From Chitinophagaceae bacterium (GTDB lineage: Bacteria > Bacteroidota > Bacteroidia > Chitinophagales > Chitinophagaceae): a DNA stretch of 58,528 bases. The notes under the pieces were generated by a model. That model had not been told where the DNA came from. It searched no databases and saw only the letters and a program-made list of their open reading frames with translations. Position 1 is the first letter of the stretch; every line of letters begins with the position of its first letter. Made by a program: the position numbers and the translations under genes. Positions 8,561 to 18,286 of the stretch are shown one piece after another. The stretch lies in NCBI GenBank assembly GCA_021299175.1, contig JAJTFY010000008.1, positions 1-58,528 of the forward strand, written 5' to 3'.

Positions 8561-11040
8561 TAGAGGCTTCTTGATTTACGGTATTCCATGACGCCAGCCA
8601 ACAGAAGCAATATCCATACTGAGGCATTTGCAATAATGCCAATCCATTCCCCTTTGTAATATGTGTCGGGCCTGAACTCAAATTTTATATCATGTTTGCC
8701 TGCTGGTATTAATGCACCTCTGAGAACGTAATTGGTTTTGTAAATTGGAATTTCCTTGCCGTCTACGAATGCTTTCCAGCCATGCTTGTAAAATACTTCA
8801 CTAAATACAGCAAACCTTTCTCCACTGGTACTCGATTGATAGTTGATCAGATCATTTTTATTTGATACCAACCAAATTGAATCTCCAATTTGAGCAGTAG
8901 TGTTAAGTTTGATCTCATCTTCAACAATGGCTGTTTTTTTAATAGGAAGGCTATCGAGCGTAGACATTATTTTGGATGGATTATTTTCGATCTTTATATC
9001 ATCCACAAACCAGCATGGGCCTGCAGCTTCAGGATTAATTTGATATGTCAATTGCCCTGATGATGGGTCTTTAAAAATAATGTATTTGGTATTCAACATG
9101 TTGATTGCGGGCATACAATTGGGAAACTTGTACAATTGTTTCTCAATGAGGTCTTGGTAAATACTCATTTTTGCTGCATGGTATCCACCGATGGAATGAT
9201 GAAATACACTTGTTATTGCATTCCCGTTAAATGCAGTCTCCACTCCATTGCTAATGTCAAATACCCTGTAGTAGGAATTGTCTTTGGAGATGGCAAGATT
9301 AACTGGGGAGGGTGTAAATACTTGCTCATACTCATTGGGTTCCTGATAATTTGAGTCGTTAAGGTATTTTGCATCTATGGACAAAAGATCAATCATTGAC
9401 AAAACGATGATGATTGGCGTAGCCATGTTAACATTGATTTTTTTCCTTGTTGCCAGCCATAGTACTATTGAACCAGCTACCACATAAAATAAACTTCTCA
9501 ACAAGTCATTGAGGAATAATGATTGTCGATCCTCTTGCAGTCCGGTTGTGAAACTCTTGACGGAGGTAGTTATGGATGCTCTTTGTTGCGGGTCCTGAAT
9601 TTGACTTACCTGCTCGAGCAGCATTTTGTCGTTTTCGCTCTTAAAATCTGAGGTAAAATACATGGTAATTGCAAAAACAAAAACACCTGCTACCACGTAC
9701 ATTCCCTTTTTGAGCAGATCTTCAGCAGTTGAGGTCAATTGATTGAATAAAATATGCTGTGCTGCAATCACTGCACTCACGACGAATATAAATGTCGGGA
9801 TGACCATGATCATGCTTGGTGCCCTGAATTTATTGTAAAAGGGCAAATTTTCCAGGAGAAAAACATTGAATGATTCAAAGTAGTGTCCCCAACTCATCAT
9901 GAATGAAAGCGCTATTACGCCAATCATCCACCATTTGTGTTTATTGGGTAAAACACTTAGCCCTAGCAATGCGAGCATGCATACAATGGCACCTGAGTAT
10001 GGTGGTCCTGATGTTCCCTTCGTAATTCCACCCCAATAGAATTGTAAGTAGCCTTGGATTTGCTGTCCTAATTCCTGGGGCATCTGTTGCAAAGCCTCAA
10101 TGGCTTTTGACTTCTCTTCACTTACTTCCAGGTTGCCTGTGCTGCCCCCATAAATCCTTGGAAACATCATCACCAATGGTTCTTTGATGTTAAAGCTATA
10201 ACTCAGTGCATAATCTTTGTTAAGACCAGTTTTGTTGTTGTTACTTTTCTCATCTGCCAAGACACTTCCTCCTCTGATGGATTCTTTTGAATATTCAAAA
10301 GTTGTAGCCAGAACAACAATATTGCATAGCACACCAACTATTCCACCTGCTAGAGCTATCCCCAATGCTGTAAAAATGTGCTTGAAAGCTTTGGATCTGA
10401 TCCAGTGAACCAGGTAACCAGCTGTCATAAATACCGCAATGATTATCGCATAATAACTTATTTGAGGGTGATTGGCACTGATCAGCAATCCAGTGAACAA
10501 AGCAGTACATGCAAGACCCCACAGATATTTTTTTTCATATATCAGCATCAATCCACCAATAAAGGCCGGAAGATAGCCAAGTGCGATCATTTTGGTTTCA
10601 TGTCCGGCGCTGATCAATATGGGGTGATAAGTTGCAAATGCATATGAAAGACCCCCAAAAATGCCAAGGTATGGATTGATACCCATGATTTGGGTAAGGA
10701 GGTAAAAACAAATAGATGCAAGCAGGAAAAAGTAGAAAGGCTTGGGTAATGATAAAGTCAGTAATTGAAATACATATCCAATGGAGAAAGGATTGTCTCC
10801 TTCCAACGAAATCTGGTAACCAGGCATACCGCTGAACATTCCATTGGTCCATAGTGGAAGTGTACCGGTTTCCTCCTTCATTTTTCTTTGATCTTCATAC
10901 ATCGCCTTCCACTGTGTAACGTCAGACTGTTGTAAAACCTTTCCCTCGAGTGCGGGTTTACAATAGATCACAGCTACGATGAGAAAAACAACAACTGCAA
11001 TGAGGTGAGGGTATATGGTTTTGAAATTGATACTTTTCAT
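8560..11040 (-). CDS. YfhO-family polytopic membrane protein
   Basis: An 826-residue protein with about a dozen hydrophobic segments and a soluble C-terminal domain ending in another membrane segment. This is the architecture of the YfhO family, whose members in Bacillus are linked to glycosylation of teichoic acids and which resemble GT-C glycosyltransferases. Visible family features are the first loop with LEGKVLQQSDVTQWKAM, then FSGMPGYQIS and ATYHPILISAGHETKM, and the C-terminal KHDIKFEFRPDTYYKGEWIG. An in-frame TTG at 11061 would overlap the -7 element, so the ATG at 11040 is chosen. It is the first gene of the minus-strand block and is coupled to the GT2 gene. A role in adding sugars on the periplasmic side from lipid-linked donors is inference. 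Confidence 0.82.
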   Translation of the reverse strand: MKSINFKTIYPHLIAVVVFLIVAVIYCKPALEGKVLQQSDVTQWKAMYEDQRKMKEETGTLPLWTNGMFSGMPGYQISLEGDNPFSIGYVFQLLTLSLPKPFYFFLLASICFYLLTQIMGINPYLGIFGGLSYAFATYHPILISAGHETKMIALGYLPAFIGGLMLIYEKKYLWGLACTALFTGLLISANHPQISYYAIIIAVFMTAGYLVHWIRSKAFKHIFTALGIALAGGIVGVLCNIVVLATTFEYSKESIRGGSVLADEKSNNNKTGLNKDYALSYSFNIKEPLVMMFPRIYGGSTGNLEVSEEKSKAIEALQQMPQELGQQIQGYLQFYWGGITKGTSGPPYSGAIVCMLALLGLSVLPNKHKWWMIGVIALSFMMSWGHYFESFNVFLLENLPFYNKFRAPSMIMVIPTFIFVVSAVIAAQHILFNQLTSTAEDLLKKGMYVVAGVFVFAITMYFTSDFKSENDKMLLEQVSQIQDPQQRASITTSVKSFTTGLQEDRQSLFLNDLLRSLFYVVAGSIVLWLATRKKINVNMATPIIIVLSMIDLLSIDAKYLNDSNYQEPNEYEQVFTPSPVNLAISKDNSYYRVFDISNGVETAFNGNAITSVFHHSIGGYHAAKMSIYQDLIEKQLYKFPNCMPAINMLNTKYIIFKDPSSGQLTYQINPEAAGPCWFVDDIKIENNPSKIMSTLDSLPIKKTAIVEDEIKLNTTAQIGDSIWLVSNKNDLINYQSSTSGERFAVFSEVFYKHGWKAFVDGKEIPIYKTNYVLRGALIPAGKHDIKFEFRPDTYYKGEWIGIIANASVWILLLLAGVMEYRKSRSL

Positions 11041-11058
11041 TTTTATGCTTGATTTAGA

Positions 11059-11089
11059 CAAATATATTGATAATCACTACAACGGTCAA
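11059..11089 (-). promoter_or_regulatory. Bacteroidota-type promoter of the YfhO-led block
   Basis: On the minus strand a TTG (bases 11089-11087) is followed after 20 bases by TATATTTG (11066-11059), a good match to TTTG-N19-21-TAnnTTTG. The start codon at 11040 is about 18 bases further on. This is the best-spaced promoter I found in the window and it also settles the gene start. Confidence 0.55.
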
Positions 11090-11241
11090 GTAAGCAAAGA
11101 TTTTCGTATATTTATTAAATAGCTATTATTCCGTTAAGATTGCCTCCGATTTGACTTTCCTTATTTTCCCCCAATCCCTGCTCCAAGATTAACAACCTAG
11201 CAGGGAGGTAAATTAAACTTCAACCCCTAAACCTTTTCACC

Positions 11242-11676
11242 ATGTCCTTCATCAAAGAATTCAAAGAATTTGCCTTAAAAGGAAACCTCGTAGACATTGC
11301 CGTAGCCTTCGTAATGGGTGGTGCATTTGGAAAAGTGGTATCAACCTTTACGGAGAAGCTGATAGCACCTTTGATTGGACTATTGACAGGAGGAACCAAT
11401 TTTTATGACAAGAAGCTGGTGCTCAAATCTGAAGTAGCTGAGGTCAAAGACCCAGAGGGCAACCTTGTTGTTCCCCATGGGGATGAGGTAGCGTTGGAAT
11501 GGGGTGCTTTTGTTACCGTCATCATCGACTTTTTGATTGTTGCCTTTGTGATGTTCCTGGTCATCAAGGGCATTAACTCACTCAAGAAGAAAGAAGCTGC
11601 AGCGCCAACTGGTCCTGCACCGCTTTCAACCACTGAAAGCCTCCTGACCGAGATCCGGGATGCCCTGAAGAAATAA
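11242..11676 (+). CDS. mscL: Large-conductance mechanosensitive channel
   Basis: MscL forms a homopentameric inner-membrane pore that opens on membrane tension and protects against hypo-osmotic shock. The 144-residue protein begins with the amphipathic helix and TM1 (EFKEFALKGNLVDIAVAFVMGGAFGKVV), contains the periplasmic loop around residues 52-85, TM2 (GAFVTVIIDFLIVAFVMFLVI) and the C-terminal charged helix (SLLTEIRDALKK). The periplasmic loop carries a DPEGNLV segment. It is a single gene, converging with the NUDIX gene over 17 bases. The 180 bases upstream hold no promoter I could define with confidence. Confidence 0.97.
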   Translation: MSFIKEFKEFALKGNLVDIAVAFVMGGAFGKVVSTFTEKLIAPLIGLLTGGTNFYDKKLVLKSEVAEVKDPEGNLVVPHGDEVALEWGAFVTVIIDFLIVAFVMFLVIKGINSLKKKEAAAPTGPAPLSTTESLLTEIRDALKK

Positions 11677-11693
11677 ACCTGAGTCGAAATTGC

Positions 11694-12149
11694 CTATGCT
11701 TGCTTGATCAAAGTGGCCACCACTTTATCAATGGGCAGGTGAACAGAAGCCTCACTGAAAGATTCAAGGGGTATCATCCTAAAGGTCTCTGTTTCTCCGG
11801 TGGCATGGTAAACGGCCATCTGTTCTTCATCAAAATCAAATTGCTTTTCCCTGATCGGTACCTTGATCTCTTCCAGCGGATATACCTTGTAATAGATGGA
11901 TACAATCTGGTGTTCTGGATTAAAGGCAGACATTTGGAAGAAATCAGTTGTATACAAATGCTCGCCAACCCTGACTTTAAGGCTCATCTCTTCCATGAAT
12001 TCTCTCGCAAGGCATTCGCGGGTGCCTTCGCCAAATTCCAATCCACCTCCGGGAAATTTGGTATAATAATTTCCCCGGATGAATTCATCACTCACCAAAA
12101 CCTTGTTGTCTTCTGAGATCAAAATGCCATATACCCTGATGTTGAACAT
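11694..12149 (-). CDS. NUDIX hydrolase
   Basis: A 151-residue NUDIX hydrolase, a family that cleaves nucleoside diphosphates linked to another moiety. The NUDIX box is complete: GGGLEFGEGTRECLAREFMEE, about residues 34-54, with the REFMEE acidic metal-binding helix. The substrate cannot be inferred; many small stand-alone members clean up damaged or signalling nucleotides. It is downstream of dapF in the same direction with a 36-base gap, so it may be part of the nucleoside phosphorylase-dapF-nudix transcript. Confidence 0.85.
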   Translation of the reverse strand: MFNIRVYGILISEDNKVLVSDEFIRGNYYTKFPGGGLEFGEGTRECLAREFMEEMSLKVRVGEHLYTTDFFQMSAFNPEHQIVSIYYKVYPLEEIKVPIREKQFDFDEEQMAVYHATGETETFRMIPLESFSEASVHLPIDKVVATLIKQA

Positions 12150-12185
12150 GCTCTGATGTGTTGATGTGTGTTTGAATATTGGTTT

Positions 12186-12968
12186 TTACTCGCCCAATGA
12201 TATTTTTCCTGAGAAGACAAAGGTTGCAGGACCAATCAACCAGATGTCATTGCAATGCTGCTCATCTTTCCGGTTGAATGCCACTTCCAGTTTTCCGCCT
12301 TCTACATGGATGTAAACATGTTGTTTACCCATGCCATTTGATGCAGCAATGGCAGATGCCGTTACGCCTGTTCCGCAGCTAAGGGTCTCATTTTCTACAC
12401 CACGTTCATAGGTTCTGACTCGGATGCCTTCATTTTCAAGGGAAACAAAATTGACATTGATGCCTTTTTCACTGTATTGGCTGTTGTACCTGATCTTTCT
12501 TCCTTCTGTAAAAACATCCAATTGGTCTAGATCATCCATGAACCTGATATAATGCGGAGACCCAGTATCAAGCACTTTGTCAGCACCGTCTGAAGCGATG
12601 GCATTGACATCCTGCATCTTCAACCTGACCAAACCTTTTGCATCAAACGCTGCCTCATGTGGGCCATCCACCGCTAGAAAATGATAATGGTCACGGATGA
12701 TGCCCATGTCTTTGGCAAACTGAACCAAACACCTTCCGCCATTTCCGCACATGCTTCCCTCGTTTCCATCTGCATTGTAGTATTTCATCCTGAAATCAAA
12801 TCCATCGATGGTTTCCAGCAGCATCAGACCATCTGCACCAATGCCAAATTTCCGGTCGCACAGGAATTTAACCTGCTCCTCTGTAATGCTGTTGTAAACG
12901 CCATCCCTGTTATCCAAGATCACAAAATCATTCCCCGTTCCCTGATACTTGTAAAATGTTATTTCCAT
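12186..12968 (-). CDS. dapF: Diaminopimelate epimerase
   Basis: DapF converts LL- to meso-diaminopimelate, giving the lysine precursor and the peptidoglycan cross-linking residue. The protein has 260 residues, close to the family norm (about 270). Both catalytic cysteines are visible: Cys74 in SMCGNGGRC and Cys198 in LSCGTGVTA. The N-terminal YQGTGNDFVILDN is also diagnostic. It lies 37 bases downstream of the nucleoside phosphorylase and upstream of the NUDIX gene. Confidence 0.96.
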   Translation of the reverse strand: MEITFYKYQGTGNDFVILDNRDGVYNSITEEQVKFLCDRKFGIGADGLMLLETIDGFDFRMKYYNADGNEGSMCGNGGRCLVQFAKDMGIIRDHYHFLAVDGPHEAAFDAKGLVRLKMQDVNAIASDGADKVLDTGSPHYIRFMDDLDQLDVFTEGRKIRYNSQYSEKGINVNFVSLENEGIRVRTYERGVENETLSCGTGVTASAIAASNGMGKQHVYIHVEGGKLEVAFNRKDEQHCNDIWLIGPATFVFSGKISLGE

Positions 12969-13005
12969 CGTAAATATTTATTTTTCTTCAACCCCTTCAA
13001 CCTCC

Positions 13006-13872
13006 CTAAACTTTTTCCAGCACTTGCCTGATCAGCTTATCAATCGTCGCATCTGCATCCGCTGAGAAAGCCCTCGCAATCCTGTTGGCTACAATGGCAC
13101 TCAAGGAAAGGCAATGATGACCCATCATCTTGCCCAAGCCATAGATGGCAGCAGTTTCCATCTCAAAATTGGTGATTTTCAGGTTGCCGAATCTGAAAGC
13201 TGTCAATTGGTCATTGAGCTGTGGCATGGATAATCCCAGTCGGAGATTGCGCCCCTGTGGGCCATAGAAACCAGGGCAGGTAGCGGTAATGCCAGCATGA
13301 CAGCCATCCACCAGTTTTGCCAATAATATTGCACTGGCGCTGGTAACATAAGGGGAGGAGAGCTGCGGATTCAATTGGGTTTGCATTTTGAATGCCCGCA
13401 ACATTTCCAATTCAACTTCGTTGTTTCTGTAGGGATAAAAATGCAACAGATTGTCCAGGCCAATACCATGGGTGCTGGCCACAAAACTATCAACCCCAAT
13501 CTCTGGTTGCAAGGAACCGGAAGTACCAATCCTGATGATGTTCAGTTGCTTTTTTTCCTTATTTTCTGTTCTGCTGCTGAGGTCTAAGTTGACCAGTGCA
13601 TCCAGTTCATTCATCACAATGTCAATATTGTCTGGTCCGATGCCCGTAGACACCACACTGATCCTTTTCCCATTGATACTTCCGGTATGGGTGATGAATT
13701 CCCTGTGGCTGGATCGGTGTTCAATGTGGTCAAAATATCGGCTTACTTTTTCTACCCTGAAAGGATCACCAACGGTGATGATGGTATCCGCAATTTCCTC
13801 CGGACGCAGGTCCAGGTGATATACTGCACCTCTTGCATTGATGATCAATTCCGAGGCTTCTATGATATTCAT
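13006..13872 (-). CDS. Uridine phosphorylase-like nucleoside phosphorylase
   Basis: A 288-residue PNP/UDP-family enzyme that should split a nucleoside with phosphate into base and pentose 1-phosphate in salvage. Supporting motifs are IITVGDPFRVEKV (phosphate-binding Gly-Asp-Pro), VVSTGIGPDNIDIVMNEL, IRIGTSGSLQPEIGV and the nucleoside-binding NFEMETAAIYGLG near residue 230. The GDP and GIG motifs with MET fit uridine phosphorylase best, but purine activity is possible. It is divergent from tRNA-Cys and shares a palindromic promoter region with it. Confidence 0.82.
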   Translation of the reverse strand: MNIIEASELIINARGAVYHLDLRPEEIADTIITVGDPFRVEKVSRYFDHIEHRSSHREFITHTGSINGKRISVVSTGIGPDNIDIVMNELDALVNLDLSSRTENKEKKQLNIIRIGTSGSLQPEIGVDSFVASTHGIGLDNLLHFYPYRNNEVELEMLRAFKMQTQLNPQLSSPYVTSASAILLAKLVDGCHAGITATCPGFYGPQGRNLRLGLSMPQLNDQLTAFRFGNLKITNFEMETAAIYGLGKMMGHHCLSLSAIVANRIARAFSADADATIDKLIRQVLEKV

Positions 13873-13920
13873 TGAAATTGTTTTAATAATGATCTTCCGG
13901 ATTGCTATGGTAAATCAGTT

Positions 13921-13937
13921 CAAAATTACTAATTTTG
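13921..13937. promoter_or_regulatory. Back-to-back -7 elements forming a perfect palindrome
   Basis: The 17 bases CAAAATTACTAATTTTG read as TAATTTTG on both strands around a central C/G pair. The plus copy (13930-13937) points at tRNA-Cys, 33 bases away. The minus copy (13928-13921) points at the nucleoside phosphorylase start 48 bases away. Both match TAnnTTTG. No clear TTTG -33 boxes were found, so promoter function is inferred. Confidence 0.45.
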
Positions 13938-13970
13938 CACGTGTTCAGGTGATAAAGCCTGATCATATTA

Positions 13971-14041
13971 GGTCCTGTGGCCGAGTGGCTAGGCAGAGCT
14001 CTGCAAAAGCTTCTACAGCGGTTCGAATCCGCTCGGGACCT
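13971..14041 (+). tRNA. tRNA-Cys (anticodon GCA)
   Basis: A 71-base cloverleaf. The acceptor stem GGTCCTG pairs with CGGGACC (one G-U), the D arm reads GCC..GGC, the anticodon stem GAGCT pairs with AGCTT around loop CTGCAAA with anticodon GCA, and the T arm is AGCGG TTCGAAT CCGCT. The discriminator is U73, as expected for tRNA-Cys. CCA is not encoded. A hairpin terminator follows at once. Confidence 0.97.
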
Positions 14042-14042
14042 C

Positions 14043-14075
14043 AAAGCGAAGGAAACAAAACCCTTCGCTTTTTTT
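14043..14075 (+). terminator. Rho-independent terminator after tRNA-Cys
   Basis: AAAGCGAAGG (14043-14052) pairs perfectly with CCTTCGCTTT (14062-14071) around a short A-rich loop, followed by a T tract. It begins 2 bases after the tRNA and ends just before the ATG of the small membrane protein. Confidence 0.85.
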
Positions 14076-14078
14076 GAT

Positions 14079-14486
14079 ATGGTACGTTATTCAAAATGGA
14101 TCAGCCTGCTTGCTTTCTTGCTCCTTTTGGGTGCATGTTTCATGCCATGGACCTTTCATGCAGACATCAACAAGTCTTTCAATGCGTTTTTTACTGAGAA
14201 AAACATGTACGGAAAGCCAGGCAAACTCTTGCTTATTTTGGCAGGCATTACCACCGCTTGTTCTTTTATGAAACTCTTGTGGTTAAAAAGAACGGCCTTC
14301 TTAGCTGGTGGATTGAATGTTTCCTATGCCATCAAAAATTTTCTGTTGTTTGGCTCCTGTTACAGGGGCTATTGCCCTGAAAAGCAGATAGGGCTGTACC
14401 TGATGCTTTTCAGTTCTATCATTATTTTCACCATGGCTTTTTTGCCGGAGGGTAATGCCAGAAAGGTGGAAGAGCAGAAAAATTAA
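14079..14486 (+). CDS. Small hypothetical membrane protein
   Basis: A 135-residue protein with four probable membrane segments: about residues 8-25 (ISLLAFLLLLGACFMPW), 48-65 (LLLILAGITTACSFMKLL), 70-92 (AFLAGGLNVSYAIKNFLLF) and 105-122 (LYLMLFSSIIIFTMAFL). The pattern of a first helix ending in MPW, a soluble loop, then three helices is common in short uncharacterised Bacteroidota proteins; I cannot assign a function. The ATG at 14079 is chosen because longer in-frame forms would run through tRNA-Cys and its terminator. No promoter was identified, so it may rely on read-through. It converges with glnS. Confidence 0.6.
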   Translation: MVRYSKWISLLAFLLLLGACFMPWTFHADINKSFNAFFTEKNMYGKPGKLLLILAGITTACSFMKLLWLKRTAFLAGGLNVSYAIKNFLLFGSCYRGYCPEKQIGLYLMLFSSIIIFTMAFLPEGNARKVEEQKN

Positions 14487-14520
14487 TTACCACTAAAGCT
14501 GTTTTGAAGCCAATAGGGCC

Positions 14521-16188
14521 TTATTTTTTCATCTCCTTGCTCCATGCATCCTTGAGGGTCACGGTTCTGTTGAAAACCAATTTACCGGATGCTGAAAGCT
14601 TGTTGTCAAGGGTGAAATAACCTTTTCTGATGAATTGAAACTGTTCTCCAGGCTGGGCTTCCAGCAGGGAGGGCTCTATTTTGGCACCTTGAATGATCTC
14701 AAGGCTATTGGGGTTCATGTATGACTTGAAATCTCCTTCTTCGCTGGATGGGTCTTCCACCTGGAAAAGGCGGTCATAAAGTCTTACTTCAGCAGTCTCT
14801 GCTTTTTCTGCTGATATCCAATGCATTGTACCTTTTGCATTGATTCCGGATGTATCTTGTCCACTCTTGCTTTCGGGAATATATTCACAGTGGACTTCTG
14901 TAACTTTTCCTGATGCATCTTTTGAACATCCGGTGCAACTGACGATGTAGGCACTTTTCAGCCTCACTTTGTTGCCCGGTGCAAGCCTGAACCATTTTTT
15001 TGGGGCTTCTTCCATAAAATCTTCAGCCTCGATCCACAGCTCCCTGCCAAATGGAAGGTCGCGGTAACCGCCATTGTCTTCCAGTTCAGGGTTGTTTTCT
15101 CCTTTTAGTATTTCTGATTGTCCTTCAGGGTAATTGGTGATGATGAGCTTGATGGGATCCAATACCACCATCCTGCGAAGCGCAGTCTTGTTAAGGTCTT
15201 CTCTTACACAGAATTCAAGGAGGCCGACGTCAATGATGTTTTCTCTTCGCTGTACACCAATCCTTTCACAAAAATTCCTCAGGGAAAGTGGAGTATAGCC
15301 TCTTCTTCTGAGTCCTGAAATGGTAGGCATCCTGGGGTCATCCCAACCGTCTACAAGGTTTTCCTGTACGAGCTGCAAGAGTTTTCTCTTGCTCATGACC
15401 GTATAGGTAAGGTTGAGTCTTGCAAACTCAAATTGATTCGAAGGAAAGATGCCCAACTGGGCAATGTACCAGTTGTAAAGCGGCTTATGCACCTCAAACT
15501 CAAGCGTACAAATGGAGTGGCTGATCTGCTCAATGGAATCGGACTGCCCATGGGCAAAATCATACATCGGGTAGATGCACCAGGTGTCTCCGGTCCTGTG
15601 GTGATGCGTTTTCTTGATCCGGTACATGATGGGATCGCGCATGTGCATGTTGGGGGAGGCAAGGTCTATCTTGGCACGCAATACCTTTGCACCATCATTG
15701 TATTCCCCATTTTTCATCGCGGTGAAAAGGGAGAGGTTTTCTTCGATGCTCCTGTTCCTGAATGGACTTTCTTTACCAGGTTCTGTGGGAGTACCTTTCA
15801 TGGTAGCAATCTCCTCTGCACTCAAGTCATCTACATAGGCCAGGCCCTTGTTGATCAGAGCAACTGCATAGGCATACAATTGATCAAAATAGTCTGATGC
15901 ATAATGCTCTTCTTCCCAATCAAAACCCAGCCACCTTACATCGGCTTTGATGGAGTCTACATATTCTGTGTCTTCGGTTACAGGGTTGGTATCATCAAAA
16001 CGGAGGTTTGTTTTTCCGCCATATTTATCGGCAAGTCCAAAGTTCAGGCAAATGCTTTTGGCATGCCCGATATGCAAATAGCCGTTGGGCTCTGGAGGGA
16101 ATCGGGTATGAATCTCCACATGCTTTCCTGCGGCAAGGTCAGCTTCTACGATTTCTTCCAGGAAATTCAGCGATCTTTCTTCACTCAT
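14521..16188 (-). CDS. glnS: Glutaminyl-tRNA synthetase
   Basis: GlnS charges tRNA-Gln with glutamine in the cytoplasm. The 555-residue protein has the class I HIGH motif in [15 protein letters not shown] (about residues 31-45), the GlnS-specific [10 protein letters not shown], the KMSKS equivalent VMSKRKL, and the two C-terminal anticodon-binding beta-barrels with FNRTVTLKD near the end. This length and the DDTNP motif separate it from GltX. It is last in the minus-strand series bfn-ispE-rocD-glnS but also has its own -7 element. Confidence 0.97.
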   Translation of the reverse strand: MSEERSLNFLEEIVEADLAAGKHVEIHTRFPPEPNGYLHIGHAKSICLNFGLADKYGGKTNLRFDDTNPVTEDTEYVDSIKADVRWLGFDWEEEHYASDYFDQLYAYAVALINKGLAYVDDLSAEEIATMKGTPTEPGKESPFRNRSIEENLSLFTAMKNGEYNDGAKVLRAKIDLASPNMHMRDPIMYRIKKTHHHRTGDTWCIYPMYDFAHGQSDSIEQISHSICTLEFEVHKPLYNWYIAQLGIFPSNQFEFARLNLTYTVMSKRKLLQLVQENLVDGWDDPRMPTISGLRRRGYTPLSLRNFCERIGVQRRENIIDVGLLEFCVREDLNKTALRRMVVLDPIKLIITNYPEGQSEILKGENNPELEDNGGYRDLPFGRELWIEAEDFMEEAPKKWFRLAPGNKVRLKSAYIVSCTGCSKDASGKVTEVHCEYIPESKSGQDTSGINAKGTMHWISAEKAETAEVRLYDRLFQVEDPSSEEGDFKSYMNPNSLEIIQGAKIEPSLLEAQPGEQFQFIRKGYFTLDNKLSASGKLVFNRTVTLKDAWSKEMKK

Positions 16189-16205
16189 GCGTTCAAAATT
16201 GAAAG

Positions 16206-16213
16206 CAAATTTA
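16206..16213 (-). promoter_or_regulatory. -7 element TAAATTTG upstream of glnS
   Basis: The minus strand reads TAAATTTG here, matching TAnnTTTG, and the glnS ATG (16188) lies 17 bases after it. A transcript would have a leader of roughly ten bases. No good -33 box is visible. Confidence 0.35.
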
Positions 16214-16224
16214 CAACTAAACCC

Positions 16225-17442
16225 CTAAACAATGCATTCCTTCAGGGATTTGTCGATGATGGCAATGGCCTCTTCAACCTGTGCAGCATTGATGATCAAA
16301 GGAGGAGCCAGCCTTATTTTGTCACCATGGGTTGGCTTGGCCAGTAATCCATTCTTCATGAAAGTCTCACAAAGCAGCCAGGCAGCATCAGGGTTTTGAT
16401 GGTTGATGACGATGGCGTTCATCAGACCCATCCCCCTGATTTCGCTGATCAGCGGCGATTGAATGGCGGCAAGGCCAGCCCTCAACAATTCTCCCATTTT
16501 AAGGGCATTTTCAGCCATGTCTTCATCTGCCAATACCTTCAACGATTCGGTGGCTACAATGCTCGCAAGAGGGCTTCCTCCAAAAGTTGAACCATGTTCT
16601 CCGGGTTTGATGGTGAGCATCACTTCGTCAGATGAAAGCACGGCACTGACCGGAAAGGTTCCTCCACTGAGGGCTTTGCCCAACAAAAGTATATCAGGCT
16701 TTACATTTTCATGGTCACAACACAGCATCTTTCCTGTTCTGCAGAGCCCGGTCTGGATTTCATCTGCGATAAAAAGCACATGGGCGGCTTCGCACATGGC
16801 TTTGGCCTGGGAAAGATATCCTTTGTCTGGCATCACTATCCCTGCTTCACCCTGAATGGGTTCAACCAGAAATCCGGCAACATCCTTGTTCTTCAATGCC
16901 TGCTCAAGTGCTTCAAGATCATTGTAAGGGATGACATCAAATCCGGGCATGAAGGGACCAAACCTTGCATGCGATGAGGGGTCTGTACTGAATGAAATGA
17001 TGGTGCTGGTCCTGCCATGAAAATTTTCTGAGCAAACAATGATTCTTGCTCTGTTCTCTTCAATGCCTTTTACATCATAAGCCCATCTTCTGGCAAGCTT
17101 GATGCCTGTTTCCACGGCTTCTGCACCCGTGTTCATGGGCAGCAATTTATCATAGCCCAAGAGCTGGGTGATAAATTTTTCATATTCACCCAAACGGTCA
17201 TTGTAAAATGCTCTGGATGTTAGGGTCAACGTTGAAGCCTGATCTGTAAGCGCCTTGATGATGCGGGGGTGGCAATGGCCCTGGTTTACAGCGGAATAGC
17301 CACTGAGAAAATCAAAATATTTTCTTCCTTCCACATCCCACATTTCAACGCCTGAGGCCCTTGATATGACAACAGGAATGGGGTGGTAATTGTGGGCGCC
17401 ATATTGGGATTCAAGGTCTATATAATACTGGGAGTTGTGCAT
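16225..17442 (-). CDS. rocD: Ornithine aminotransferase
   Basis: RocD transfers the delta-amino group of ornithine to 2-oxoglutarate, giving glutamate semialdehyde, a link between arginine and proline metabolism. The 405-residue PLP enzyme has [18 protein letters not shown] (cofactor phosphate site), the PLP-contacting Asp227 in IADEIQTG, and the Schiff-base Lys256 in [10 protein letters not shown]. The N-terminal [13 protein letters not shown] with GHCHPRII is typical of ornithine rather than acetylornithine aminotransferases. It starts 8 bases after the ispE stop, so it shares that transcript. Confidence 0.94.
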   Translation of the reverse strand: MHNSQYYIDLESQYGAHNYHPIPVVISRASGVEMWDVEGRKYFDFLSGYSAVNQGHCHPRIIKALTDQASTLTLTSRAFYNDRLGEYEKFITQLLGYDKLLPMNTGAEAVETGIKLARRWAYDVKGIEENRARIIVCSENFHGRTSTIISFSTDPSSHARFGPFMPGFDVIPYNDLEALEQALKNKDVAGFLVEPIQGEAGIVMPDKGYLSQAKAMCEAAHVLFIADEIQTGLCRTGKMLCCDHENVKPDILLLGKALSGGTFPVSAVLSSDEVMLTIKPGEHGSTFGGSPLASIVATESLKVLADEDMAENALKMGELLRAGLAAIQSPLISEIRGMGLMNAIVINHQNPDAAWLLCETFMKNGLLAKPTHGDKIRLAPPLIINAAQVEEAIAIIDKSLKECIV

Positions 17443-17450
17443 GTGATCTT

Positions 17451-18278
17451 TTATAGTAAAATAGTTTCAAGTTGATAATGCGAAGGAAACAGGTCCTTGA
17501 TGGCGGGGCTCTTTTCAAATATCCCATATACCGTAGAACCAGTGCCTGTCATGGATGCATAGGCCGCACCTGCATTGTACAATGTCTCTTTGATGTCTGC
17601 TATTTCAGGAAAAGCATCGAATACAGGTGTCTCAAAGTCATTGATCAAGTTTCTTTTCCACTCTTGTATAGGCCCTTCAACGATTGAAGCACATGAAGGG
17701 GCATTGGGCGAAAGGGTAATTTTACTGAACGCATCTGCGGTGCTCACATGGATACCTGGACAAACCAGCACCATGGTTTTGGATGATAATGTGCAGGAAA
17801 TGGGTTGCATTATTTCGCCCCTTCCCGATGCCTGAACGGGCTGGTTGATGATGAAAAAAGGACAATCACTGCCCAATGCCAGTGCATATGTTTGGAGTTG
17901 TTCAGACCCAATACCAAGCTTGTATTTCTCATTCAATAATCTAAGCATGAATGCACCGTCAGCTGAGCCGCCGCCCAGGCCTGCGCCCATTGGGATATGC
18001 TTGTGAAGGTGAAGTAGAATGTAGGGGAGATCGGGATAGTCTTTTTTCAGCAAATGATATGCCTTGATGCAAAGGTTTGACGAATCTTCTCCCGGGATGG
18101 GAATGCCAGAATGTGTGAATGTGACTGCTTCGCTTGAAGGGGTTGATTGGGTGATGACTTCAAGGACATCATGGAGTGGGACTGGGAAAAATACAGTATC
18201 AAGTGCATGATAACCATCTTGCCTTTTGGAGGTTACGCGCAGACCAAGATTGACTTTTGCATTGGGGAAATAGATCAT
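17451..18278 (-). CDS. ispE: 4-diphosphocytidyl-2-C-methylerythritol kinase
   Basis: IspE phosphorylates CDP-methylerythritol in the MEP route to isoprenoid precursors. The 275-residue GHMP kinase has the N-terminal [12 protein letters not shown] with the catalytic Lys, [12 protein letters not shown], and the ATP-binding loop [17 protein letters not shown]. The C-terminal [12 protein letters not shown] is the third GHMP motif. It begins 8 bases after the bfn stop. Confidence 0.95.
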   Translation of the reverse strand: MIYFPNAKVNLGLRVTSKRQDGYHALDTVFFPVPLHDVLEVITQSTPSSEAVTFTHSGIPIPGEDSSNLCIKAYHLLKKDYPDLPYILLHLHKHIPMGAGLGGGSADGAFMLRLLNEKYKLGIGSEQLQTYALALGSDCPFFIINQPVQASGRGEIMQPISCTLSSKTMVLVCPGIHVSTADAFSKITLSPNAPSCASIVEGPIQEWKRNLINDFETPVFDAFPEIADIKETLYNAGAAYASMTGTGSTVYGIFEKSPAIKDLFPSHYQLETILL

Positions 18279-18286
18279 GGCATGAT

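Noticed and set aside
13977-14078. Longer start for the small membrane protein
   Set aside because: It would translate tRNA-Cys and its terminator; the ATG at 14079 is taken instead.
15433-15897. 154-codon plus-strand frame within glnS
   Set aside because: Shadow of the conserved glnS coding strand.
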